DNA from: Microvirga brassicacearum
Lineage (GTDB): Bacteria; Pseudomonadota; Alphaproteobacteria; Rhizobiales; Beijerinckiaceae
NCBI RefSeq assembly: GCF_008757455.1
Contig: NZ_VCMV01000009.1
Coordinates: forward strand, 1-64,000
DNA length: 64,000 nt
Direction of reading: 5' to 3'
Below, piece by piece: positions 27,326 through 36,414 of the stretch. The notes beneath the pieces are model-generated. The model ran no database searches. It saw only the letters and a list, made by a program, of their open reading frames with translations, and was not told where the DNA came from. The position numbers and the translations under genes were made by a program. Every line of letters begins with the position of its first letter. The first letter of the stretch is position 1.

Positions 27326-27907
27326 TTAATCCGGCGTGTCCAATGTTGCGATATTGCCGGTCACATTGAAGGCCTTCAACCTTGCCATCCCATTGAGATC
27401 CAACACAGTCAGACTTCCAGGTTCGACCGGGATGATGCGGTCGGGCTCCAGTCCGATCAGCACCGACAGCGCTGCCCGGATTGCGCCGCCATGGGTTACC
27501 ACCACCGTTGTCCCGTCGCTCGGAAGGGCCGCGAGTGCCTGGCGGATTCGCTCCCTGAACTCCTGCCACGGTTCGGCCCCCGGGGGGTCGAACCGGGCAG
27601 CCCGCCAGGCTTGATACTCGGCCGGATCAAGGTGGGCCTTTGCCTTACCCTCCCATGCCCCCAAGCCCGCTTCACGCCAAGCCGGGTTGGTTATCACTGG
27701 ATTGAGGCCGAGAATCCCCGCTGTCTCCCGAGCGCGCCGAAGGTCGGATGCATAGGCGGCCTGTGGGTTCAGCTCATGAACAAGCGGCGCGATTGCAGCG
27801 GCCTGCTGCTCCCCTTGTGGCGACAGACTGATGTCCTCCTGGCCTTGCAACACGTGCTTCGCATTCCAGGCCGTCTCGCCGTGTCGCACCAAAACCAATC
27901 TCTTCAT
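27326..27907 (-). CDS. Histidine phosphatase-family protein (phosphoglycerate-mutase-like)
   Basis: A 193-residue enzyme of the histidine phosphatase superfamily. It has the RHG motif VRHGETAWN (Arg8, His9), the second Arg in SDLRRARETA, acid Glu in WREAGLGAWEG and the second His in VVTHGGA. It removes phosphate through a phosphohistidine intermediate. The last gene of an importer operon, it overlaps the ATPase gene by 4 bases, so it probably dephosphorylates the imported compound. CobC/GpmB-like proteins share this size, but no cobalamin genes are nearby. Confidence 0.88.
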   Translation of the reverse strand: MKRLVLVRHGETAWNAKHVLQGQEDISLSPQGEQQAAAIAPLVHELNPQAAYASDLRRARETAGILGLNPVITNPAWREAGLGAWEGKAKAHLDPAEYQAWRAARFDPPGAEPWQEFRERIRQALAALPSDGTTVVVTHGGAIRAALSVLIGLEPDRIIPVEPGSLTVLDLNGMARLKAFNVTGNIATLDTPD

Positions 27908-29022
27908 GAACGCAGAATCCCTCTCTCGTCGAACACCCCGTCCGGCTCAGACGGCAGGCGAATGCCGATCACCTCCCCAATCGTGAAGCGGTGCGCCTGA
28001 TCAATCACGGCCGTCAGTCGGGTCTCGCCAGCAAGGGCCGTCACCATCGTACGCCCTGCCAGGGGGACGGCTTCTAGTACCTCCACCGGAACCGCATCCT
28101 GCTGGTCATGGCTCGTCACGCCAAGTCGCTCCGCCCGGTACATCAATTGTGCGGATCCGGCTCCTTGGGATGGCCCAAGCCGAATCCCTTGAAAGGACCA
28201 GGATCCCTCGGCGTCCGTTGCCGGCACCAGGTTCGCTGGTGGCGTCCCGATGAAGGTCGCCACAAAGGCTGTCTTCGGCCTGCTCAACAGCTCCTCCGGT
28301 GAGCCAAACTGTTCGACGCGTCCATCCTTCAGGACCGCAACGTGGGTCGCCATCGTGAGGGCTTCGACCTGGTCATGGGTGACATAGACGCTTGTCGCTC
28401 CTGTCGCCCGATGCACACGCATCAGTTCTGTTCGCATCTCGACGCGCAGCTTTGCGTCCAAATTCGACAGTGGCTCGTCGAAGAGAAGGATCTTGGGCCT
28501 AGGGGCAATCATCCTGGCAATGGCCACGCGTTGCTGCTGTCCACCGGAGATCTCGTTTGGAAAGCGCTCGGCGAGATGATCGATCGCCATGAGCTTCAGC
28601 ACGTCCGCAACGCGCGCGCGACGGTCGCCTGCCGACCATTTTGCAACCTTCAACGGCCACTCGACGTTCGCCGCCACCGTCATGTGGGGCCACAAGGCAT
28701 AGGATTGGAACACCAAGCCGCAATCGCGGTCTGCGGGCCCTCTGATGATGCCGCGCGAGCCGCTCGCCACCTCCCGGCCCTCGAAGGTGATCGAGCCGCC
28801 CGTCGGTGTCTCAAGTCCGGCCAGCATGCGCAGCATTGTGCTCTTGCCGCAGCCGGACGGCCCGACCAACACGAGGAACGAGCCGCGCGGCACGGTGATG
28901 TTTACCTCCGAAACAGCGTTGAACGTTCCATAGGTGCGCTCGAGATTGCTGATTTCGATGGCCGAAGCATTCGTTTGGGGCAATATCGGCTCCCCTTTCT
29001 GCTCGCGAATCTGAACGTTCAT
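27904..29022 (-). CDS. ABC transporter ATPase (FbpC/PotA/PhnT-like)
   Basis: A 372-residue ATPase with Walker A GPSGCGKST, signature SGGQQQR, Walker B LLFDEPLSNLDAKLR, switch His THDQVEA and a C-terminal TOBE domain. This layout is shared by iron(III), polyamine and 2-aminoethylphosphonate importers. The ATG at 29022 overlaps the permease stop (ATGA), fixing the start. It works with the fused permease encoded upstream. Confidence 0.9.
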   Translation of the reverse strand: MNVQIREQKGEPILPQTNASAIEISNLERTYGTFNAVSEVNITVPRGSFLVLVGPSGCGKSTMLRMLAGLETPTGGSITFEGREVASGSRGIIRGPADRDCGLVFQSYALWPHMTVAANVEWPLKVAKWSAGDRRARVADVLKLMAIDHLAERFPNEISGGQQQRVAIARMIAPRPKILLFDEPLSNLDAKLRVEMRTELMRVHRATGATSVYVTHDQVEALTMATHVAVLKDGRVEQFGSPEELLSRPKTAFVATFIGTPPANLVPATDAEGSWSFQGIRLGPSQGAGSAQLMYRAERLGVTSHDQQDAVPVEVLEAVPLAGRTMVTALAGETRLTAVIDQAHRFTIGEVIGIRLPSEPDGVFDERGILRS

Positions 29023-30788
29023 CGGGCCTCTCCACGATTGTCGTCGAGCCACGGCTCTGCCTTGCCCTGAAGGCGCTGCGCCAGCAGCGTGGATGCAAGT
29101 GCGACGACGGTAATCAGCGCTGTGATGGCGTTGCCGAACTGAAGGAAGCCTTCTGAGGCATAGCGATAGGCCAACACGCTCAACACGGGCGTGGCTGGCG
29201 TGAACAGCAGCACGACGAGAGACAGGTCTCTCAGGATTTTGACGAAGGTGAGGACGCCGCCGGCCATGAGCGAGCGTGCCGTGAGGGGAAGAAAGATTGC
29301 CAGGAGCCTGCGCGGGAATCCTGCTCCGGTCATACGGGCCGAATCCTCCAGCTCGCCCGCCACCTGCTCCATCGCCGCCCGTCCCGATTGAACGGTAAAC
29401 GGCAGAGTGTAGGCGGCTCCAGCAATCACCAGAAGCACGAAGGTTCCGTAAAGAGCCGGAAACGGCCCGATCGGCGCCCCAAATAATGCAATATAGGCCG
29501 CACCGAATGCAATGCCGGGCACGAGCGCTGGCAGGAAGGCAAGCTGGTTGAGGGTGGCACCGATGGGATGCCGCTTCAGGCGGGAGATCGCGTAGGCGAT
29601 TGCCAGGCCGAGCACCATCGAGACCACCGCGACCGACGCCGCAAAAGCCAGTGTCATCCCGATTGCGTTAAGAGTTTCGGGATTGCGCAGGATCCCAGGT
29701 TGGCCCTGGGCGTAGGCAGGATCGGAGCTGCCAATCCAAAAGTGCAGCGTGAAGCCGGAGAAGATGTCTCCGGTACGGACCGTCAGGCTCGACGTCAGCA
29801 GAGCCAGGAGTGGCATCAGGGTTGTCAACGCGAGGATCAGACCTGCCAGCGCCAACCAGGGCCAGCGCCAGTTCCCCAGGGCGAAGCGTCGGTTGCGCCC
29901 GCCTTTGCCTGAGATCGTCGCGAAGGACCGCCGCCCGGCCATCACGCGGTTGGAGGCCCAAAGCACGAGCGCCGCAACCGCAATCAGCACAATAGCGAGC
30001 ACGTAGCCCCGCTCGGGCTGGCCGGTGGACAGCGCCCCGTACAGACGGGTTGATAGCGTGTGCATGCCCGCTGGCAGCCCGAGGATGGCCGGAGCGGCAA
30101 AGTTCGAGACCGCGCCCGCGAAGGCCAGCGAGCCTGCCGACAGGATTGCCGGTATAACCACTGGGAGCGTGATGCCAACCAGGATACGCGACGGGCGGGC
30201 GCCAGTCATCGTCGCGGCCTCGATGAGGTCAGCGTTCACGGACGCAAGTGCCGCGGCGATGAGGAGAAAGGCGAGCGAATAGTAATGAGCGACCAGGACG
30301 AGGAGGGTCGGCGTCATTCCCCATGCGAGCCAGTCCGGGACTGCGAACCCCAGGTCGGTCAGAACCCCGACCTGTCCCCCCACCCGCTCGTTCCGGAAGA
30401 CAACGCCCCAGGCAAAGGCGGCTGCAAAGCTCGGGATCATGTAGGGAAGCGTCGCAAAGACACCAATGGTGCGCCGGAAGGGGACGTCGGTCAGAACAAC
30501 GAGCCAGGCGAGGAAACCGCCGACGACGATAGTCCCCAGCGCCACGAGAACACCGATAACCATCGTGTTGGCGAGTGGCGACCACAAGAAGTTCTGTGCG
30601 ATGCGACCGGTGAAGACCTGGTGCCAGACGCCCAGGCCTCTGCCCTCTCCCACCGTTGCCAGCGCGACCGTGAGCAGAGGGGCAGCGACGAGAACGAGAA
30701 GAACTCCGCAGAGTACAAGGCCGAGCAGCAGCGACGGGGACACCCCCCGTCGCCAGACTGGAGCAGTCGACAAAGCCAAGGTTGTCAT
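29019..30788 (-). CDS. ABC transporter permease, two fused membrane domains (FbpB-like)
   Basis: A 589-residue membrane protein with about twelve segments and two binding-protein-dependent transport domains. Their EAA loops lie near IEAATMTGARPSRILVGI (about 190-210) and ELEDSARMTGAGFPRRLLAI (about 480-500). Such fusions occur in iron(III) and in some phosphonate (PhnU/PhnV-like) importers. The ATG at 30788 has GGAGAA 8 bases ahead, preferred over the TTG two codons earlier. It overlaps the ATPase gene by 4 bases. Confidence 0.9.
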   Translation of the reverse strand: MTTLALSTAPVWRRGVSPSLLLGLVLCGVLLVLVAAPLLTVALATVGEGRGLGVWHQVFTGRIAQNFLWSPLANTMVIGVLVALGTIVVGGFLAWLVVLTDVPFRRTIGVFATLPYMIPSFAAAFAWGVVFRNERVGGQVGVLTDLGFAVPDWLAWGMTPTLLVLVAHYYSLAFLLIAAALASVNADLIEAATMTGARPSRILVGITLPVVIPAILSAGSLAFAGAVSNFAAPAILGLPAGMHTLSTRLYGALSTGQPERGYVLAIVLIAVAALVLWASNRVMAGRRSFATISGKGGRNRRFALGNWRWPWLALAGLILALTTLMPLLALLTSSLTVRTGDIFSGFTLHFWIGSSDPAYAQGQPGILRNPETLNAIGMTLAFAASVAVVSMVLGLAIAYAISRLKRHPIGATLNQLAFLPALVPGIAFGAAYIALFGAPIGPFPALYGTFVLLVIAGAAYTLPFTVQSGRAAMEQVAGELEDSARMTGAGFPRRLLAIFLPLTARSLMAGGVLTFVKILRDLSLVVLLFTPATPVLSVLAYRYASEGFLQFGNAITALITVVALASTLLAQRLQGKAEPWLDDNRGEAR

Positions 30789-30809
30789 GTCCAATTCTCC
30801 GTCACCCGA

Positions 30810-31934
30810 TCACTTCAGGGACAGAATGAAGTCGGACACATCCTGTCGGATTCCAGCTGTTTTAACCGGGTCCATGCGCCAGGCCCGGAATTGATCAAGG
30901 GGGATTGCATCCTTCGGCTGCTGGATGTCCGTCCGCGTGGCGTAGTCGCCGGGGACGTAGAAGGGCGCAAAACCCGGCCCGCCGTTGGCGCTGTCGTCGC
31001 CGATCATGAAGCGGATCAGCAGGCGAGCTGCCGCCGGGCTCTTCGAACCCTTCACGACACCGAGATAGGCCGGGAAGAGGACACCAGGTGCTGGTTCGAC
31101 GGCGTTCGCCACCTGAAGAGCACGGTTCTCTTTGGCGTTGTCCCGACGATCCGAATAGGTCGTGATGCCAACAGGGGGGCTGGCTTGGCCCTTCTTGCCG
31201 ACGGCGTCATTCACCGCATCCGTGTTCCTGACCAGCACTGGGCCATTGGCCCAGAGCGCTGCGATCCACTGCTCGCCGGCGTTCTTGTAGGATTTGTCGA
31301 GCGCGAACGGCTTGCCGAACGCTGCCTGGTAGGCCTTCTCCATCTCGGCTGAGCGAAGGACGACTTCAGCCATGAAGTCGAGGTAGTCGCCGCGCAGGTT
31401 CGGATCCACGAGCACGACCTTGCCCTTCCATTCGGGCTTTGTCAGATCCCACAGGTTGCGCACAGGCGGGCCGTTCGGGTTCGCCTCTTCATTATACATG
31501 AGGACTTTGGTCGAGAGACGGTTTGCCAGAAGCGGCTTCTCGTGCTCATCGGGCACGCGGCCTGCGATGTCGGTGGGCACGTAAGGCAAAAGCAGGCCCT
31601 TGGAGACGAGCTCCGTGTAGACCACGGGCGCATCGGAAACATAGGCGACGTCCGCGTTCATCACGCCAGCCTGCGCTTCCGACTTCAAGCGCGCGATCAT
31701 CTGGGTGGACGAGATATCGAGCGGGACGACATCGATACCAGGATAAGCAGCCTCGAATGCCTTCTCGATTTGCGCAATACGACTCGTAAAGGCATAGACA
31801 GTGACCTTGCCCTCCTTCCGCGCGAGCGGGAGAAGCTCCGCAGCCGTCATCGCATCGAGGTTCTGAGCGCTGGCCGGGGCGAAGGGTAGGCAGACGGCGA
31901 TTGCAAGAACTGCCAACAAGTTTTGTCTCTTCAT
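30810..31934 (-). CDS. ABC transporter substrate-binding protein (iron(III)/aminoethylphosphonate class)
   Basis: A 374-residue periplasmic binding protein with a signal peptide ending ASAQ (about 1-24). The mature part begins AAELLPLARKEGKVTVYAF and has IEKAFEAAYPGIDV, as in FbpA/AfuA and aminoethylphosphonate binding proteins. The tyrosine cluster that binds iron in FbpA is not evident to me. Coupling to a phosphatase gene makes a phosphorylated organic ligand plausible. Start ATG 31934 has GAGGAGA 7 bases upstream; the longer open frame is not family-like. Confidence 0.88.
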   Translation of the reverse strand: MKRQNLLAVLAIAVCLPFAPASAQNLDAMTAAELLPLARKEGKVTVYAFTSRIAQIEKAFEAAYPGIDVVPLDISSTQMIARLKSEAQAGVMNADVAYVSDAPVVYTELVSKGLLLPYVPTDIAGRVPDEHEKPLLANRLSTKVLMYNEEANPNGPPVRNLWDLTKPEWKGKVVLVDPNLRGDYLDFMAEVVLRSAEMEKAYQAAFGKPFALDKSYKNAGEQWIAALWANGPVLVRNTDAVNDAVGKKGQASPPVGITTYSDRRDNAKENRALQVANAVEPAPGVLFPAYLGVVKGSKSPAAARLLIRFMIGDDSANGGPGFAPFYVPGDYATRTDIQQPKDAIPLDQFRAWRMDPVKTAGIRQDVSDFILSLK

Positions 31935-31975
31935 GTTCGTCTCCTCTATGGCAGCTCGTGTCGGCTGCTTGGTGG

Positions 31976-32809
31976 TTAGTCGAATCGCGTCACCAGCGTC
32001 TCCAGCGCATCGAGCGTCGACACGGACTGGCCGCCGTCGATGCGCGCGATGGTGAGAATGAGCGCGTTGCAAATTGCCATCGGGACGGTGAGCGTCAGGA
32101 ATTCCTCATCTCGGCCGCGCGGAGCGGCGAGCACGTGGTCGGGTGTTCGGGGAATGCGCCGGGCGATGTGATCTGCGATGAGGAGCGTTGTCGCGCCGAC
32201 CTGAGGAGCATGATCGAGCGCTCCGGTGATCTCCCGGGGCAGGTGCCGAAAGGCAAAACAGACGAGCACATCGCCCCGCCCGAGGGGAATGAGACGCTCG
32301 GCGAACTCACGTCCCTGGCCCGTGACGAGGGAGGTGCGAAAGCCCGCGCGGCGCAGACGGCGGTCCAGAAGATCGGCCAGGACGATGGAGTTGCCCTGGG
32401 CACACAGAATGACACTGCGAGCCTTTAGCAATGCCTTGGCGGCGGTCTCGATGGCAGCCTGATCGATATGGCGCACGAGCCCCAGGAGCGTATCAACCTC
32501 GCTGGCAACCAGCGAAGCCAAAAGGTCACCTTCGGATCCGGCAAGTGTCTCGGCGATCCGGCGCGAGGAGTCGGACGCGACGACCTCGGAGCGCAGAGCC
32601 GAGCGCATATCCAGATAGCCCTCGTACCCAAGCTTCTGGGCGAGCCTGACTGCCGCGGCAGCATGCACCCCGGCCTCGCGGGCAACCTCCGAGGCCGAGA
32701 GCATCGCCGTATTTGCGGGATCGCGGAGCAGCACGTCCAAAAGCCGCTGATCGGCCTCAGTCAGGCGGTCCCGGCACCGGTTAATCTGATTTGCAAGGGA
32801 ATGTGCCAT
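31976..32809 (-). CDS. RpiR/MurR-family transcriptional regulator with SIS domain
   Basis: A 277-residue regulator with an N-terminal RpiR helix-turn-helix (about 15-75, SASEVAREAGVHAAAAVRLAQKLGYEGYLDMR) and a C-terminal SIS domain (about 120-250) that usually binds phosphosugars. It is the first gene of the minus-strand importer/histidine-phosphatase operon, 41 bases ahead of the binding-protein gene. Two TGCAA-N6-TTGCA palindromes lie just upstream, so it most likely senses a phosphorylated metabolite and controls its own operon. Confidence 0.9.
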   Translation of the reverse strand: MAHSLANQINRCRDRLTEADQRLLDVLLRDPANTAMLSASEVAREAGVHAAAAVRLAQKLGYEGYLDMRSALRSEVVASDSSRRIAETLAGSEGDLLASLVASEVDTLLGLVRHIDQAAIETAAKALLKARSVILCAQGNSIVLADLLDRRLRRAGFRTSLVTGQGREFAERLIPLGRGDVLVCFAFRHLPREITGALDHAPQVGATTLLIADHIARRIPRTPDHVLAAPRGRDEEFLTLTVPMAICNALILTIARIDGGQSVSTLDALETLVTRFD

Positions 32810-32822
32810 GTGTCACCCGTTC

Positions 32823-32838
32823 TGCAATAATAATTGCA
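32823..32838. promoter_or_regulatory. Palindromic operator candidate 1 of RpiR operon
   Basis: TGCAATAATAATTGCA is a perfect dyad (TGCAAT, AATA, ATTGCA) 14 bases ahead of the RpiR start codon. It shares the TGCAA-N6-TTGCA pattern with a second site 31 bases away (centre to centre). Confidence 0.65.
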
Positions 32839-32853
32839 CAGCATGATGGTTCG

Positions 32854-32869
32854 TGCAAGTACCATTGCA
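32854..32869. promoter_or_regulatory. Palindromic operator candidate 2 of RpiR operon
   Basis: TGCAAGTACCATTGCA repeats the TGCAA-N6-TTGCA dyad of the site at 32823-32838. The centres are 31 bases apart, about three helical turns, as expected for two dimers of a regulator bound to the same DNA face. Confidence 0.6.
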
Positions 32870-33237
32870 TCGTCGTTTGGCACGATCGTGTTTTGCCGAG
32901 AGAGCCACAGAGCATGGCGAGCTGGAAGGCCGCGACCGCCTCCATAACCTTCTTCGTCAGCCGAGCATCCTGCGATGCGGAGGCATTGCCACGGCGGTTG
33001 CAGTCCTCGCCTTCACCTTGAGTGACTTATCGATTGTCGTAGCCATCGATTGCTATGAGGGCCATCGCGCAGAACCCGGCGAGACGGCTGCCCCATTGCC
33101 TCGGAGAGCTAGAGCCGGACAACGTGACATTCACGAGCGGTCCCTATGTCGAAGGCGGAACTGGAGCGATCACTCGGCCATTAATCAGGAGCTGATTTGG
33201 TCTAATCCGAAGGCCGATCCTTGGATGAATGGAAATC
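32870..33237. other. Intergenic stretch without a supported gene
   Basis: These 368 bases follow the RpiR promoter. Open frames exist but lack motifs and ribosome sites. One frame has a hydrophobic run near 32990-33040 that might be a fragment of a membrane protein. Nothing firm can be said. Confidence 0.35.
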
Positions 33238-33453
33238 ATGAGTGATCCGCAAATTCCGACTCCCAATAATTCCCCAACGCGGCCGCCCATTCCGCCCGAG
33301 ACGCCGCCTCGCGAACCGGCTGATGTTCCCTCGCCCGATGTTCCCTCATCTCCTCCCGAGGAGTTCCCCGCTCCAATCGAACCGGGCGGCGTACCTCCTC
33401 CGCGGCCTCCCGAAATTCTTGTCGTGCCGGCAGGTTCGGCGCCTCGCGCTTAG
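33238..33453 (+). CDS. Small proline-rich hypothetical protein
   Basis: A 71-residue protein made largely of Pro, Glu, Ser and Ala (PPIPPETPPREP, PPPRPPEI). It has no hydrophobic segment or cysteine and is likely disordered. Short proline-rich proteins of this kind are common in rhizobial genomes without known function. ATG at 33238 has a GGAA site 4 bases ahead; an ATG three codons earlier is also possible. It may simply be a low-complexity open frame. Confidence 0.45.
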   Translation: MSDPQIPTPNNSPTRPPIPPETPPREPADVPSPDVPSSPPEEFPAPIEPGGVPPPRPPEILVVPAGSAPRA

Positions 33454-33720
33454 AAGCCTCATTCCGGGTCATCGTGCTTGACTCACTGCATCGGCCACCA
33501 AGCCCGTGAATCGGCTCCGCGGACGCAGCTTGATAGCCGAGCGGTGCGAGCAAAACCGCGCCGCTCACCAGCTGACGGAAATGGCAGCGCGTCACGATCC
33601 GACCGAACGGATGAGCTTTCGACGACGCGGTGTGCTCCCGACAGCAAAAAAGCATGCTTTATGCTGCCCGCCCCATCAGCGTCCCCGTTGACGTTCTGTG
33701 AATTCATCTTCAGATCGCGT

Positions 33721-34553
33721 TTAGCGGCGATCACTTGCCCGCAAGGCGCCGCTGGTGAGCGCCGGCTTGCCCGCCCCGGCCCGGCCGCCGAACCAAGCCG
33801 CGAGTGCTCCTAAAATCAAAGCAATCGATCCAAACAAAGCTCCTCGCGAAACCGCCTCCGCCGCCACGTCCGCCGCCTGGGTTGCCTGCTGCCTGACTTG
33901 GTCCATTCTCTGTCGATATTGCTGCTCGTATAGCTGAACCTGGCTGCGCGCCTGCTCGATCGGGATATTCTGCGCCCTGGCGAGGGCCTGAGCCGCCCGT
34001 TCACGGGCCTCCTGCGCTTGGGCCGGATTCCCGGTTAGTGCCGCGCGCACCGCAGCCACCGCCGCATCCCTTAGTGCAGCCGGGTCATTGCCGCCCGTCG
34101 CATTGCGGACAGCCTGCTCGATCGTTGAGAACGGATCCGTGACTTGGGTAAGCCCGGGAGCGGCTACTTGTGCCATCATTTGCGCCGTCCCGCCGGCCGT
34201 GCTCGCCACGTTGCCGACCGCATTGGTGATGGTCCGGTAGGTACCGCCAAGAATGCTGCCGACGGCGGAGGTCAGCAGGTAAAAAATAACGAGGGTTGTC
34301 AGCGCCCCAAGTGGTTAGGCCATGCCAGCCTGCGGGTCGATTCCCTCGGATTGCCGGCCAATCGTCCGGCCGCGTAGCCGCCGGCGAAGGCAGCAACGAT
34401 CCCGGATAGCGTCCACCAAGTCGCAGCGACAATCGAGAATCCGGTTGCGGTGGGATTGTCGCCCGTTCCGGGGTCGAGGGTCGCCACACCAATCCCGATG
34501 CCCGGCAGGTTGCCTGCCATCTCCATGGCGCCGCCTGACCGCATCCACAGCAT
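33721..34553 (-). pseudogene. Alphaproteobacterial membrane protein of unknown function, double frameshift and lost N-terminus
   Basis: Three minus-strand frames join into one protein. 34553-34340 gives GIGIGVATLDPG, NPTATGFSIVAATWWTLSG and GGYAAGRLAG. A short middle frame gives AGWHGLTTW. 34310-33721 gives ALTTLVIFYLLTSAVGSILG, then ASTAGGTAQMMAQ, an Ala/Gln-rich helical stretch and a final membrane segment. The joins need removal of one C in the CCC near 34338 and one G in the GGGG near 34310, so two +1 insertions in short homopolymers. The usual N-terminal membrane segment is also replaced by unrelated sequence before about 34520. It is a broken gene, or the two shifts are sequencing errors on top of a real truncation. 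Confidence 0.7.
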
Positions 34554-34597
34554 CCATTCCCCACCTCACCACGCAAAACGCCTGGAAAGGAAACAGC

Positions 34598-34852
34598 ATG
34601 AAGTTCATTAGCGCCCACGTCCGCCCCGAAAAGGTCTTCCACGGCTACGATGACAACAAGCAGCTGGTGACCAAGCCGATGGCGAACACCGAGTTCGTCG
34701 AGAAGGTCATTCGCGTCGACCGCATCCTGTCGTTCACCGAGAATTACATCTTCATTGAATGCCCGCACGGCACGGCCCAGACCTGGGAATATGAAGGCAG
34801 CCTCGAAAGCATCAAGACGCAGTTGCGCGGGGCCGGCATGCTGCTCGGCTGA
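34598..34852 (+). CDS. Small conserved-looking hypothetical protein
   Basis: An 84-residue soluble protein (MKFISAHVRPEKVFHGYDDN, later ENYIFIECPHGTAQTWEYEG). It has balanced composition and good codon use, and a strong AAAGGAAA site precedes the ATG. I do not recognise a family. It has one Cys and no membrane segment. It lies 79 bases ahead of the molybdenum hydroxylase genes on the same strand and could be co-transcribed, but no functional link can be claimed. Confidence 0.6.
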   Translation: MKFISAHVRPEKVFHGYDDNKQLVTKPMANTEFVEKVIRVDRILSFTENYIFIECPHGTAQTWEYEGSLESIKTQLRGAGMLLG

Positions 34853-34931
34853 ACGCGGCGGGGTGGCGCTGCCGCCCCTTCCGCACAGGCAGCGTCAGCA
34901 TCCGCCCCCTTTTTTTGCGTAGGCTACGATT

Positions 34932-35453
34932 GTGCACAACACCCCTCCCTCGATGACAGTGACCGCGACTGTCAACGGCCAGCCCGTGGCGATCACGGTC
35001 GATGTCCGGCGCACGCTGCTCGACCTTCTGAGGGAAGATCTCGGCCTGACCGGCACCAAGAAGGGCTGCGACCATGGCCAGTGCGGCGCCTGCACCGTGT
35101 TTGTCGATGGGCGGCGCGTGCTCTCCTGCCTGAAGCTCGCCGTGACGACGAGTGGACAGGCGGTGACCACCGTCGAGGGGCTCGGCACCCCGGACGTCCT
35201 GCACCCACTGCAGGAAGCGTTCATGCGTTATGACGCATTTCAATGCGGCTATTGCACCTCCGGGCAATTGATGTCTGCGCTCGCCGTCGTGGCCGATGAG
35301 TCGCTGACGACGCGCGACCAGATTCGTGAAGCCATGAGCGGCAACCTGTGCCGCTGCGGCGCTTATCAGGGTATTGTCGAGGCCATCATCGAGGTGAAGG
35401 CCAGGTCGCATGCGGCCGGTTCAGAGGATGCGACGCCTGATGCGATCGTTTGA
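34932..35453 (+). CDS. Molybdenum hydroxylase iron-sulfur subunit (PaoA/YagT-like)
   Basis: A 173-residue small subunit of the xanthine dehydrogenase family with two [2Fe-2S] clusters. The plant-type cluster uses Cys46, Cys51, Cys54 and Cys66 (GCDHGQCGAC) and the second uses Cys105, Cys108, Cys140 and Cys142 (FQCGYC, GNLCRCG). It passes electrons from the molybdenum site to FAD. Unlike E. coli PaoA there is no twin-arginine signal, so the enzyme is probably cytoplasmic. It starts with GTG at 34932; an ATG lies seven codons on. It overlaps the FAD-subunit gene by 14 bases. Confidence 0.92.
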   Translation: MHNTPPSMTVTATVNGQPVAITVDVRRTLLDLLREDLGLTGTKKGCDHGQCGACTVFVDGRRVLSCLKLAVTTSGQAVTTVEGLGTPDVLHPLQEAFMRYDAFQCGYCTSGQLMSALAVVADESLTTRDQIREAMSGNLCRCGAYQGIVEAIIEVKARSHAAGSEDATPDAIV

Positions 35454-36414
35454 ATTCCTGCAGGCTCATTCCGTCGAGGAGGCTCTCGCCCTGCTCGCCC
35501 TGCCAAGTACCAAGGCACTCGCCGGCGGGACAACGCTTGTCGACCTGATGAAGCTCGGTGTCGAAGCGCCGGCACGCCTGGTCGATATCCAGGCACTGCC
35601 GCTTACCGAGATCGCGGTAACCGGCGAGACGCTGCGCATCGGCGCGCTCGCCAGTAACAGCGCGGTCGCCGCCGATCCGTCCGTGCGCCGGCTTTGCCCG
35701 GCCTTGTGCGACGCGCTGCTGTCCGGCGCGTCTGGCCAGATCCGCAACGCAGCGACGATGGGCGGCAACCTGCTGCAACGGACACGCTGCCCGTTCTTCC
35801 GCTCGCATGATTGGCCGTGCAATAAGCGCGAACCCGGCTCCGGCTGCCCGGCGCATGAGGGCGCCGATGCGCATCATGCCGTGCTTGGCACGAGCGATGC
35901 CTGCCTTGCGGTGCACCCCTCTGACCTCGCCGTCGCGCTGCTGGCGCTTGATGCCGAGATTGGCATCCGCGCCGGCCATGCCGCGCGGCAAGTGTCATTG
36001 GCGGCGTTCTATCGACTGCCGGGCGAAACACCACACCTCGAAACGATCATTGGCGCCGGCGAACTCATCACCCATATCGACGTGCCGATCACCCCGCTTG
36101 CCGCGACCTCCCGCTATCTGAAGCTGCGCGGACGCGCATCCTATGAATTTGCCAGCGCCTCGGTGGCGACCGCGCTCCATTGCGAAAACGGACGCGTTGT
36201 GGAACTAGCCGTCGCGCTGGGCGGGCTGGGAACGGTGCCGTGGCGTGACCGCCAAGCGGAAACGCTGCTGATCGGCGGACCTCTTTCCGAGGCCGTGATC
36301 AATCGTTTTTGCGATGCGCTGCTCGCCCCGGCCCGCGCAAGCGCAGCCAATGCCTACAAGCTGGCGCTCGCGCGCGGCGCCATTCGCCGGATGCTGGAGA
36401 GTGCATCATGCTGA
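35440..36414 (+). CDS. Molybdenum hydroxylase FAD subunit (PaoB/YagS-like)
   Basis: A 324-residue FAD-binding subunit. FAD motifs are seen as ALAGGTTLVDLMK (about 27-39) and TMGGNLLQRTRC (about 106-117). The segment RTRCPFF..PCNKREPGSGC holds Cys117, Cys127 and Cys136, the feature that carries the extra [4Fe-4S] cluster in PaoB-type subunits and is absent from ordinary xanthine dehydrogenases. I choose ATG 35440 over 35410, since SFEFLQAHSVEEAL is the conserved beginning. It overlaps both neighbours slightly. Confidence 0.9.
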   Translation: MRSFEFLQAHSVEEALALLALPSTKALAGGTTLVDLMKLGVEAPARLVDIQALPLTEIAVTGETLRIGALASNSAVAADPSVRRLCPALCDALLSGASGQIRNAATMGGNLLQRTRCPFFRSHDWPCNKREPGSGCPAHEGADAHHAVLGTSDACLAVHPSDLAVALLALDAEIGIRAGHAARQVSLAAFYRLPGETPHLETIIGAGELITHIDVPITPLAATSRYLKLRGRASYEFASASVATALHCENGRVVELAVALGGLGTVPWRDRQAETLLIGGPLSEAVINRFCDALLAPARASAANAYKLALARGAIRRMLESASC

